NCBI GenBank assembly: GCA_029938745.1
Contig: JAOZUJ010000045.1
Coordinates: forward strand, 1 to 8,082
DNA: 8,082 nucleotides
Reading direction: 5' to 3'
DNA from: Candidatus Moraniibacteriota bacterium
GTDB lineage: Bacteria > Patescibacteriota > Minisyncoccia > Moranbacterales > GCA-2747515
The notes beneath the pieces are model-generated. The model was not told the DNA's origin. It ran no database searches and saw only the letters and a program-made list of their open reading frames with translations. The position numbers and the translations under genes are program-made. Positions 1 through 6,400 of this stretch are shown one piece after another. The stretch's first letter is position 1. Every line of letters starts with the position of its first letter.

Positions 1-380
1 GTGTCTTCGAGAAGTGCTTGTGCCCAAAACATTGTACCACCTGCTACAATTGGAAGTTTATTTCTCGTCAAAATATCATTTCTGATATTTTTTGCTTTCT
101 TTACAAACTTTGCTGCATTATAAATAGTATTTGGATGGACGATGTCAATCATATAATGAGGGATGCCACCACTCATGTACGCAGAACAAGTATATGGACC
201 ACGTTTTTTACTTGCTGTTAGTTTCCCAGGCTCTTTGCCTGTGCCAATGTCAAGATCTCTGTAAATTTGACGAGAGTCTGCACTAATAATTTCACCATCA
301 AAACGCCTAGCGATAGCAATCGCAAAATCAGATTTACCAGAGGCAGTTGGGCCTATAATTGTAATTGACTTTTGTTTCAT
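1..380 (-). CDS. miaA: tRNA dimethylallyltransferase MiaA, N-terminal part (cut by window edge)
   Basis: MiaA transfers a dimethylallyl group from DMAPP to N6 of A37 in tRNAs that read UNN codons, which supports reading-frame fidelity. The first 126 codons are present and the C-terminal half lies off the left edge. Visible motifs are the P-loop GPTASGKSD (residues 10-18), the substrate segment ISADSRQIYRDLDIGTGK (32-49) containing the conserved Asp35, GGIPHYMIDIVHPN (71-84), and PIVAGGT (110-116). These occur in family order, so the identification is firm. The linker between DIGTGK and GIPHY (about 22 residues, KEPG...YMSG) is longer than the short charged linker of E. coli-type MiaA. The ATG is at 378-380 and has no Shine-Dalgarno sequence upstream. 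The gene is divergent from the 54-aa gene, with 64 bp between the two starts. Confidence 0.95.
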   Translation of the reverse strand, partial: MKQKSITIIGPTASGKSDFAIAIARRFDGEIISADSRQIYRDLDIGTGKEPGKLTASKKRGPYTCSAYMSGGIPHYMIDIVHPNTIYNAAKFVKKAKNIRNDILTRNKLPIVAGGTMFWAQALLED

Positions 381-400
381 AACGCAGTAATATTTATTTT

Positions 401-416
401 ATTACAAATGTAATAT
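401..416 (+). promoter_or_regulatory. Inverted repeat and possible -10 box between miaA and the 54-aa gene
   Basis: ATTACA-AA-TGTAAT (401-414) is a perfect 6-bp inverted repeat. TAATAT (411-416) could serve as a -10 box (4 of 6 matches) for the 54-aa gene, giving a leader of about 20 nt before the start codon. No good -35 box is visible. The repeat could be a regulator half-site pair or chance in AT-rich DNA. Confidence 0.25.
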
Positions 417-429
417 ATTTTTTGAAACA

Positions 430-436
430 GGGGAGG
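430..436 (+). promoter_or_regulatory. Strong Shine-Dalgarno sequence that fixes a GTG start
   Basis: GGGGAGG lies 8 nt upstream of the GTG at 445-447. It decides the start of the 54-aa gene, which has no ATG near its 5' end. It stands out because miaA, thrS, dnaE and rnhB have no comparable sequence. Confidence 0.75.
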
Positions 437-444
437 TTGCTTTA

Positions 445-609
445 GTGTCAAGTGAGAAAATTGTTCGTATTGAAGAAGTGAATACATTAAAAGGTAAAAA
501 AGTATTTATAATTCACTATCGGGGAGGGTCAAAAAAAGTTTGTCGTTCAGTAAGATCAGATACAAAACATGAAAAAGGGGGCGTGAATATAGTTCATTTC
601 ATCAAATGA
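445..609 (+). CDS. Small basic protein of unknown function (54 aa)
   Basis: I do not recognise this protein. The frame runs from GTG (445-447) to TGA (607-609) and begins VSSEKIVRIEEVNTLKGKKV. The centre is rich in Lys/Arg (HYRGGSKKVCRSVRS, about residues 24-38), with one Cys (33) and several His. Alternating hydrophobic residues (KIVRIEEV, KVFIIHY, VNIVHFIK) suggest a small beta-rich fold. There is no signal peptide or membrane segment. Support for a real gene is the GGGGAGG ribosome site 8 nt upstream and a strong terminator starting 14 bp after the stop, so it is a complete one-gene transcription unit. It lies between divergent miaA and convergent thrS. A nucleic-acid-binding role would fit the charge, but that is inference only. 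Confidence 0.7.
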   Translation: MSSEKIVRIEEVNTLKGKKVFIIHYRGGSKKVCRSVRSDTKHEKGGVNIVHFIK

Positions 610-622
610 ATCACAGTTGTTT

Positions 623-656
623 GCAAGTGACATCATAATGATGTTACTTGCTTTTT
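623..656 (+). terminator. Rho-independent terminator of the 54-aa gene
   Basis: The arms at 623-635 (GCAAGTGACATCA) and 639-651 (TGATGTTACTTGC) form a 13-bp stem with one G-U pair and a TAA loop, followed directly by TTTTT (652-656). On the minus strand the G-U becomes an A-C mismatch and no T-run follows. It therefore serves the plus-strand gene and not clearly thrS, which ends at 667. Confidence 0.9.
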
Positions 657-666
657 GTTAAAATGA

Positions 667-2427
667 TTATATAATTTCTTCTTGCATTTTTGCGATCATT
701 TCATCAATGCTTATCACGCCCTCATCACCATTATCACGGGAGCGTACAGCAACAGTATTATCTGTAATTTCTTTTTCTCCAACAATAAGCATGTAGGGTG
801 TCTTTACTTTTTGAGCGACGCGTATGCGTTTGCCAAGTGTTTCTGAGTCATTGTCTAGCTCTGCACGAAAACCTGCTTGTTGAAGTTTTTCTACTACATT
901 TTTACCATAATCGTCAAACTTATCTGATACAGGTATAACGACAGCTTGGACAGGGGAGAGCCACAGAGGAAACGCACCCGCAAAATGTTCAATGATGACA
1001 GAGAGAAATCTTTCAAGTGAGCCTGCGATTGCACGGTGGATCATGACAGGTGTTTGTTTATCACCATTTTCATCTGTGTATTCTAATCCAAAGCGTTCGG
1101 GCATGACAAAATCGAGTTGTGCTGTTGCAAGTTGCCATTCTCTACCAAGTGCATCTGTAAACATGAAATCGAGCTTCGGTCCATAAAAAGCAGCTTCACC
1201 TTCAACAATTTTATAATTAAACCCTTCTTTTTTTGCAATTTCTTCCAGGGTTTTTTCTGCAAGGTCCCAATCTTTTGGATTGCCTAGGCACTTGTCTACT
1301 TCTTTGGGGTCACGCACAGATACAGATACCCAATAATTACCCTCAGTAAACATGTCTAGGGATGTATAAAATTCACGAATAACTGAAACAATGTTTTGCA
1401 CTTCACTCTCAATTTGTTGGGGTGTGCAAAAGACATGTCCATCATCTTGTGAGATAGCACGTACACGAGAAAGGCCGAGAAGCTCGCCAGCTTGCTCATC
1501 ACGGTATACCATGGTCGTTTCCATATACCTGACAGGTAAATCACGATACGAACGCTGTGTGGACGCATAGATCTGTGTGTGATGTGGACAGTTCATTGGT
1601 TTCATGACAAATTCTTGGTCTGTTTGACCTTTTACCTTAAAAAGCTCATCACCAAATTTTTCCCAGTGTCCAGATGTTTCATAGAGCTCTTTTTTTGTGA
1701 TGTGAGGAATTGTCACTTTCTCATAACCATGTTTTGCTTGAAGTGTTTGAATCTTATCCACAATTGTATCACGCAAAAGTGTGCCTTTTGGCGTAAAAAG
1801 TGGAAGACCCGCACCAACAAGATCAGAAAAAGTAAAAAGGTCTAATTCTTTACCAATTTTTCTATGATCTCTCTTTTTTGCTTCTATTAATCTTTGATTA
1901 TATTCATCTAATTCTTCTTTTGTCTCAAAAATTACACCATAAATACGTGTGAGTTGCTCGCGATCTTCATCACTTTTCCAGTAAGCTCCAGCTAACCGTG
2001 TGATTTTTAGAGCCTTTGCATTAATTTCTTTTGTGTTTTTGACGTGGGGTCCACGACAAAGGTCTGAAAAATCTTTTGACGTATAAATTGAAATTGTTTC
2101 TTCACCTTCAGATTTTAAATCATCAATAAGTTCGACTTTGTATTTTTGATTTTCGTTTTCAAATTTTTCTTTTGCTTCATCAATGTCTAGTTCAGTTTTT
2201 TCAAAATCAATATTTTGCGAAATGAGCTTTTTCATTTTCTTCTCAATTTTTTTGAGCTCATCTTCGGTTATTGGTTCTTTTGTCTCAAAATCATAATAAA
2301 ATCCGTCATCAATGACAGGTCCAATGCCAAGTTTAGCGTCGGGATGCAAATCTAACACAGCCATTGCAAGGACATGTGCTGTTGAATGTCTTTTTACGTC
2401 AATTTCGTTTGTTTGGTTGCTACACAT
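667..2427 (-). CDS. thrS: Threonyl-tRNA synthetase lacking the N-terminal TGS domain
   Basis: ThrRS charges tRNA-Thr with threonine and hydrolyses mischarged Ser-tRNA-Thr. The 586-aa protein starts directly at the editing domain: RHSTAHVL carries His14 and His18, and CRGPHV carries Cys124 and His128, which complete the HxxxH...CxxxH site. The class II catalytic core follows (about 200-485). Its zinc ligands are Cys280 (MNCPHH), His331 (DDGHVF) and His464 (MIHRA); motif 2 is YRDEQAG...RVRAISQDD (308-329) and motif 3 is GSLERF (469-474). The C-terminal anticodon-binding domain is about 490-586. Bacterial ThrRS is usually about 640 aa with a TGS domain of some 60 residues at the front, which is absent here. 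An in-frame TAA lies a few codons upstream of the ATG, so the TGS domain is not hidden by a wrong start. There is no SD sequence. The leader carries a T-box (2523-2697), which independently supports the threonine assignment. Confidence 0.97.
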   Translation of the reverse strand: MCSNQTNEIDVKRHSTAHVLAMAVLDLHPDAKLGIGPVIDDGFYYDFETKEPITEDELKKIEKKMKKLISQNIDFEKTELDIDEAKEKFENENQKYKVELIDDLKSEGEETISIYTSKDFSDLCRGPHVKNTKEINAKALKITRLAGAYWKSDEDREQLTRIYGVIFETKEELDEYNQRLIEAKKRDHRKIGKELDLFTFSDLVGAGLPLFTPKGTLLRDTIVDKIQTLQAKHGYEKVTIPHITKKELYETSGHWEKFGDELFKVKGQTDQEFVMKPMNCPHHTQIYASTQRSYRDLPVRYMETTMVYRDEQAGELLGLSRVRAISQDDGHVFCTPQQIESEVQNIVSVIREFYTSLDMFTEGNYWVSVSVRDPKEVDKCLGNPKDWDLAEKTLEEIAKKEGFNYKIVEGEAAFYGPKLDFMFTDALGREWQLATAQLDFVMPERFGLEYTDENGDKQTPVMIHRAIAGSLERFLSVIIEHFAGAFPLWLSPVQAVVIPVSDKFDDYGKNVVEKLQQAGFRAELDNDSETLGKRIRVAQKVKTPYMLIVGEKEITDNTVAVRSRDNGDEGVISIDEMIAKMQEEII

Positions 2428-2489
2428 AGTTTTAATTTTTTAATTATAAATTTTAATTGAAATTCTAATTATTTGTAATACTTTTTAGG

Positions 2490-2517
2490 TGTCATTCCCG
2501 CCTTCGCGAGAATGACA
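2490..2517. repeat. GTCATTCCCGC-type palindromic repeat (REP/MITE-like hairpin)
   Basis: TGTCATTC-C-CGC-CTTC-GCG-A-GAATGACA folds into an 11-bp hairpin with one C-A mismatch and a CTTC loop. Hairpins with the core GTCATTCCCGC...GAATGAC are dispersed intergenic repeats in many bacterial genomes. It is much more GC-rich than its flanks. It sits in the thrS 5' leader between the T-box terminator and the start codon. No T-run follows on either strand, so it is not a terminator. Confidence 0.7.
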
Positions 2518-2522
2518 GTGGT

Positions 2523-2579
2523 AAAAATCAAAAAACGCCAACAATAAAATAAGAAATGATGCTGAGACCGCGGTTGACG
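2523..2579 (-). terminator. Regulated terminator of the thrS T-box
   Basis: Minus-strand CGTCAAC (2579-2573) can pair with GTTGGCG (2542-2536, one G-U). It is followed by TTTTTT, GA, TTTTT (2535-2523). The 5' arm uses bases of antiterminator helix A2 and its loop, so the two structures exclude each other, as expected for a transcriptional T-box. The loop is long (30 nt), which makes this weaker than the other terminators here. Confidence 0.7.
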
Positions 2580-2596
2580 CGGCGGTTCCACTCAGC
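2561..2596 (-). promoter_or_regulatory. T-box antiterminator with TGGAACC bulge
   Basis: On the minus strand GCTGAG (2596-2591) pairs CTCAGC (2566-2561) as helix A1. The 7-nt bulge TGGAACC (2590-2584) matches the T-box consensus UGGNACC exactly. Helix A2 is CCGCG (2582-2578) pairing CGCGG (2572-2568), extended by a G-U pair, with a 5-nt loop. The UGGA would pair with a tRNA ending UCCA, which predicts discriminator U73 on tRNA-Thr. Confidence 0.88.
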
Positions 2597-2703
2597 TTCC
2601 CATATTATTGTGGGCGCTCTTTTTACGTATTACGCTCGTAATCTTTTGCGCAGACTCCATAGGTAGTAAGCTACTTCACCGTCTGTATTAAATTGTAGTT
2701 CCA

Positions 2704-2732
2704 TTTTTACACATGACAGGCACTTTTGTCAA
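2704..2732 (-). promoter_or_regulatory. thrS promoter
   Basis: On the minus strand a perfect -35 box TTGACA (2732-2727) is followed by 17 bp and TAAAAA (2709-2704), or by 18 bp and AAAAAT. The predicted transcript starts near 2697, just before T-box Stem I. This gives a leader of about 270 nt before the thrS ATG. Confidence 0.7.
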
Positions 2733-2748
2733 GCATTGACAAAAGTGC
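2720..2748. promoter_or_regulatory. 29-bp perfect palindrome spanning both divergent -35 boxes
   Basis: GCACTTTTGTCAA (2720-2732), a GCA spacer, then TTGACAAAAGTGC (2736-2748) give 13-bp perfect arms. Each arm carries a consensus TTGACA -35 box, one for thrS and one for the 185-aa gene, only 3 bp apart and back to back. The symmetry extends well past the -35 hexamers, so it could be an operator for a dimeric regulator. It could also be a mirror-duplicated promoter. Confidence 0.7.
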
Positions 2749-2764
2749 TAATATATGCTATGAT
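2736..2764 (+). promoter_or_regulatory. Strong promoter of the 185-aa gene
   Basis: TTGACA (2736-2741), a 17-bp spacer and TATGAT (2759-2764) give a near-consensus housekeeping sigma promoter. The predicted start is near 2771, with a leader of about 55 nt. The leader carries AAGGAG (2814-2819) 6 nt before the ATG. It is the best promoter in the window and suggests high expression. Confidence 0.85.
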
Positions 2765-2825
2765 TGTATGTTGGTTAGTAATTTTTACAAAAAGTATATA
2801 AACAAAACACCACAAGGAGATTGTT

Positions 2826-3383
2826 ATGCAGGCAACAAAATCAGCAAGAAATTTTCAAGAAATGAGCACTGTTTTTGGTTTAAGTGGAACAAATGTTCCA
2901 ACAGCCAAAAAACAGCCAAAAAAAGAGGTTGTTAAAGAAGTGCTTCCTGATAACAAGTCCATTTCGCAGTACAGGCTGTTGAAAGTATATGAGGGTGTTG
3001 TGTTCAAACTTCCTAGTAAAAAGGGAATGAACTATAAGCCTGCATTTACCGCAGCAAATGGTGATTCTGTGTCGAAACATTGGCATGAGGGCAAAGGACT
3101 TGGTCAAGGTGTTTTTCTGAATATTAATTTTTACAAAGTGACCCAAAAGGACCTTGGTAAAAGTATTGTCACTATTGCAAAGGTTTTTCAAAAAATCATG
3201 GCAGATGGACGCAAATTCATCATGTTGGATGTCGTACACACTCCGGAAAAAGAGGATGAATGTCAGTATGACTTCAAAATGCCAGTAGATGGCACTGGAG
3301 ACTTTGAGATTGATCCAAGAGTTAAAACCAGGATTTACTTCAAGCCGAGAGGACACAATCGGCTTTACTCGCAAACATCGTAA
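2826..3383 (+). CDS. Conserved-looking protein of unknown function (185 aa), strongly expressed unit
   Basis: I do not recognise this protein. The first 45 residues look disordered and lysine-rich (AKKQPKKEVVKEV at 27-39). From Tyr49 onward it looks like a compact, mixed alpha/beta domain: RLLKVYEGVVFKL (50-62), the aromatic/basic patch SKHWHEGKGLGQG (83-95), a probable helix KSIVTIAKVFQKIMADG (112-128), a strand KFIMLDVVHTP (130-140), and an acidic then basic C-terminus ending RGHNRLYSQTS. There is no signal peptide or membrane segment, so it is probably cytoplasmic. The start is set by AAGGAG 6 nt before the ATG. The gene has a near-consensus promoter and a long-stem terminator, so it is a single-gene unit with high predicted expression. 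It is divergent from thrS and convergent with dnaE. A nucleic-acid-binding role is possible from the basic tail, but this is a guess. Confidence 0.85.
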   Translation: MQATKSARNFQEMSTVFGLSGTNVPTAKKQPKKEVVKEVLPDNKSISQYRLLKVYEGVVFKLPSKKGMNYKPAFTAANGDSVSKHWHEGKGLGQGVFLNINFYKVTQKDLGKSIVTIAKVFQKIMADGRKFIMLDVVHTPEKEDECQYDFKMPVDGTGDFEIDPRVKTRIYFKPRGHNRLYSQTS

Positions 3384-3401
3384 AAATTCAACCAACGTCA
3401 A

Positions 3402-3446
3402 CGCCCTATTATAGAGAATTCTCTGTAGTAGGGTGTTTTATTTTTT
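3402..3446 (+). terminator. Rho-independent terminator of the 185-aa gene, overlapping the dnaE stop
   Basis: The arms 3402-3418 and 3419-3435 pair over 17 bp with three G-U pairs, centred on GAATTC, and are followed by TTTTATTTTTT (3436-3446). The wobble pairs become A-C mismatches on the other strand, and no T-run follows there, so it acts mainly on the plus strand. The dnaE stop codon (3440-3438) lies inside the T-tract. Confidence 0.92.
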
Positions 3447-6400
3447 CAAAAAAATGTTTTTTGGTTCTACGAGATTTTTGAGATTTTCTTCGCACAGATA
3501 ATTATAATCAATTTCGTATGATGTTTTCATTTCTTGATCATTGTGCATGAGGAATACTATGGCATTGCCTGGCTCACACTTATCCAAAACTTCTTTGATT
3601 TTGCTAATCATTTCGTGCGTGCCATTTTCTGGTAGAGTTATAAATAATTTTTCTTTTGAGATTAGCTTTTCTTTTGCCTCTTTTTTCTTTTTTAATTCAA
3701 CCTTTGTAGTGCCATATTTTTTGCGTGTTGACATAACACTCTTTGCGTATTCATTTTGTTCAGCGTCAATTTCCTCTACACTTTCTGCAAGAAATTTTAA
3801 TTCATCATTTTTATCAGAGAGATTGCCTTTCATGACAACAGGCATGCCCTCGATGAGTAAATGTTTTATTTCTTCCAATAGTCGTGGAAAAATGATACAT
3901 TCTGTCGTGCTTTTACCATCTTCAAGTGTGACAAATGCCATGTTCTGACCTTTTTTTGTCAGAATAACTGTAATTGCAATCACAATACCACCAACAGTGA
4001 CCATTTTATTTGCTTTATCTTGATTGAGCTCGTCTAGTGGTGTGCACATGTAGTCGAGAAAATCTCTGTATTCATTGGAGGGGTGATCAGAAATATATAA
4101 ACCAATCAATTGCTTCTCCCAAGCAAGGTGTTGTTTTTTGCCAGAACTTTCATTTGAAGTTATCGTAATTTCAGCACGAGATAGTTGTGTATTTCCAAAG
4201 AGGGAATCTTGATTTGATTGTGCACTTGTGCGGAGGTCTTTGACAAATGTGAGAATACTATCTATGCTGCCCAAAATATCATCACGTGGCGCAAATTTAT
4301 CGAAAGCACCAACCATCGCGAGTGCATCAATTGATTTTTTATTGAGATCCTTTGAGCCAACGCGTGTACAAAAATCTGTAATGTCGGTATATTTACCATT
4401 TCTTTTTCGTTCAGCTACAATTTCCTTTGCGACAGGTTTGCCGACATTTTTGATTGCATTAAGTCCAAAGCGTATACGAGGATATTCTTTCTTTATATCA
4501 TCTTCAACATAGATTGCAGCAAACTCTTGAAAGCTTTCATTAATATCTGGTGCAAGTACTTCAATATCCATATCACGACATTCTGCTGCTTCGATTGCAA
4601 TTCGGTCTGTATTGCCTTGGTCAGCCGTCATGAGTGCAGCCATAAACTCTGCAGGATGATGAGCCTTCAAGTATGCTGTTTGATAACCAATAAGTCCATA
4701 GCACGCTGCATGTGAACGGTTAAACCCATACCCAGCAAATGGCTCAATAAATGAAAACACTTTTTCGGCGACTTCTTTGCTTACACCATTTTTGACACAG
4801 CCTTCTACAAATTTAATTTTTTGTTCTTTAATGAGTTTGAATATTTTTTTACCCATTGCTTTACGGAGAATATCAGCTTCACCAAGTGTAAAGCCAGCAA
4901 GATCTTGGGCTATACGCATTACTTGTTCTTGATACACAGCCACACCGTAAGTATCAGCAAGAATTGCTTCGAGTTTTGGATGGAGGTATACAACTTTTTT
5001 CTTGCCGTGTTTTCCATCAATAAAATCAGGAATCCATTCCATTGGTCCAGGTCGATAAAGCGCAACCATCGCGATAATATCTTCCAAAACAGTTGGTTTG
5101 AGAAGTCGTAAATACCGTTTCATCCCACTGGATTCTAACTGAAACACACCAGTTGTATGTGCTTCTTGGAGAAGTTCGTATGTTTTTTTGTCATCAAGTG
5201 GAATATTATCAATATCGATATCAATATCATGAATTTTTTTGACAATCTCCAATGTATTTTGGATAATTGTTAAGTTCTTAAGTCCGAGGAAGTCCATCTT
5301 GAGAAGTCCAATTTTTTCTACAGCAGAAAATTTTGTGCTTGATGCATATTGTGTCACTGTCGCTTCATCATCTCCAGATACTCTTTGCATTGCAGAATAT
5401 TCTACAACAGGTTTATCCGTGATCACAACACCACAAGCGTGTACTGATGAATGCCGACAAAGGCCTTCCAATCGTCGTGCTGCGTCAATCAGTTCTCTTG
5501 CATCACTGTTTTCCTTGTGCAATCTTTTAAAATCTGGCACTTCTGCAATTGCTCCATCGATTGATGTGAATTCTGGAATGAGTTTTGCAATTTGATCACA
5601 AAAATTATAAGGAAATGCAAGTGCACGACCTGCATCACGGATGGCTGCACGCGCTGCCATCGTACCAAACGTAATAATTTGCGCGACATGATCAGCACCA
5701 TATGTATCACGCACATACGTAAGAACATCATCACGACGATCATCTGGGAAGTCCATATCAACATCAGGCATGGAGACACGTTCTGGATTGAGAAAACGCT
5801 CAAAAAGAAGCTTGTATTCAATAGGATCCATGTTTGTGATACCTGTGAGATAAGACACAAAAGATCCTGCTGCGCTACCACGACCAGGACCAACAATAAT
5901 GCCGTTATCGCGTGCCCAGTTTGTAAAGTCTTGCACAATCAAAAAGTATGATGCGTAACCAGTTTTTTGAATAATGTCCAATTCATAATCCATGCGATCT
6001 CTGTATACTTTTGTAATGTTATCGCCAAATTTTTCATGTATTTTTTCTTCACACATATCACGCAATGTTTCATCCGCAGTTTTTCCTTCTGGAAGGGGAT
6101 AATATGGAAGTTTTGTATGTCCAAGTTCCATTTCAAAGTTACATCTATCTGCAATTTTTACAGTATTTTCTAGAGCCTCAGGAACATGCGCAAAAATCTT
6201 TTGCATTTCTTTCTCTGTGTGAAAAGAAAGATCAAATTTTTTCATATTTGGTCGATCAATTTCATTTACTTTGCGATTCATTTGGATGCATAAAAGAATA
6301 TCATGTATGTCAGCATCTTCTTTATTGATATAATATACATCACCGCATGCAACAAGTGGCAAGCCTGTTTTTTTACTCAATTTAATCAATCCTGTATTGA

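Larger units (their letters stand above)
2523..2697 (-). promoter_or_regulatory. T-box riboswitch (tRNA-Thr sensing) in the thrS leader, compact Stem I
   Basis: T-box leaders bind uncharged tRNA through a specifier codon and through the tRNA NCCA end, which stabilises an antiterminator and lets transcription continue. Read 5' to 3' on the minus strand, Stem I has base CAGAC (2685-2681) pairing GTCTG (2655-2651). It encloses GGTGAAGTAG, a short loop, and ACTACC (2667-2662), two adjacent Thr codons that could act as specifier. Next come a hairpin ATTACG-AG-CGTAAT (2642-2629) and a CCCA/TGGG hairpin (2614-2599) in the Stem III position. The antiterminator and the competing terminator are listed separately. 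The order, the T-box consensus, the Thr codons and the position before thrS agree. Stem I is about 35 nt, against roughly 100 nt in canonical T-boxes. The exact Stem I fold is uncertain. Confidence 0.85.

Noticed and set aside
18..221. A 67-codon plus-strand frame at the left edge
   Set aside because: It is antisense to miaA motifs and has no ribosome site.
593..610. Hairpin TTCATTT-CATC-AAATGAA at the end of the 54-aa gene
   Set aside because: It is AT-rich, overlaps the stop codon and has no T-run; the real terminator follows at 623-656.
667..2427. Alternative genetic code (UGA as Gly or Trp)
   Set aside because: The long frames contain no in-frame TGA and one small gene ends in TGA directly before a terminator, which fits the standard bacterial code.
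2490..2517. Reading the GC-rich hairpin as the thrS or T-box terminator
   Set aside because: No T-run follows it on either strand; the T-run of the leader lies upstream, after the GTTGGCG arm.
2720..2752. CIRCE (HrcA) operator, because of GCACT...AAGTGCTAA
   Set aside because: The CIRCE spacer is 9 bp but here it is 17 bp between the comparable hexamers, the left half does not match, and no chaperone gene is adjacent.
2880..3401. A 173-codon open frame on the minus strand
   Set aside because: It is antisense to the 185-aa gene, which has promoter, SD and terminator; this frame has no ribosome site and a composition rich in Phe, Cys and Ile typical of a shadow.
5489..6328. Several open frames of 70-150 codons on both strands inside dnaE
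   Set aside because: They overlap conserved polymerase sequence in other frames, have no start signals and have biased, non-protein-like composition.
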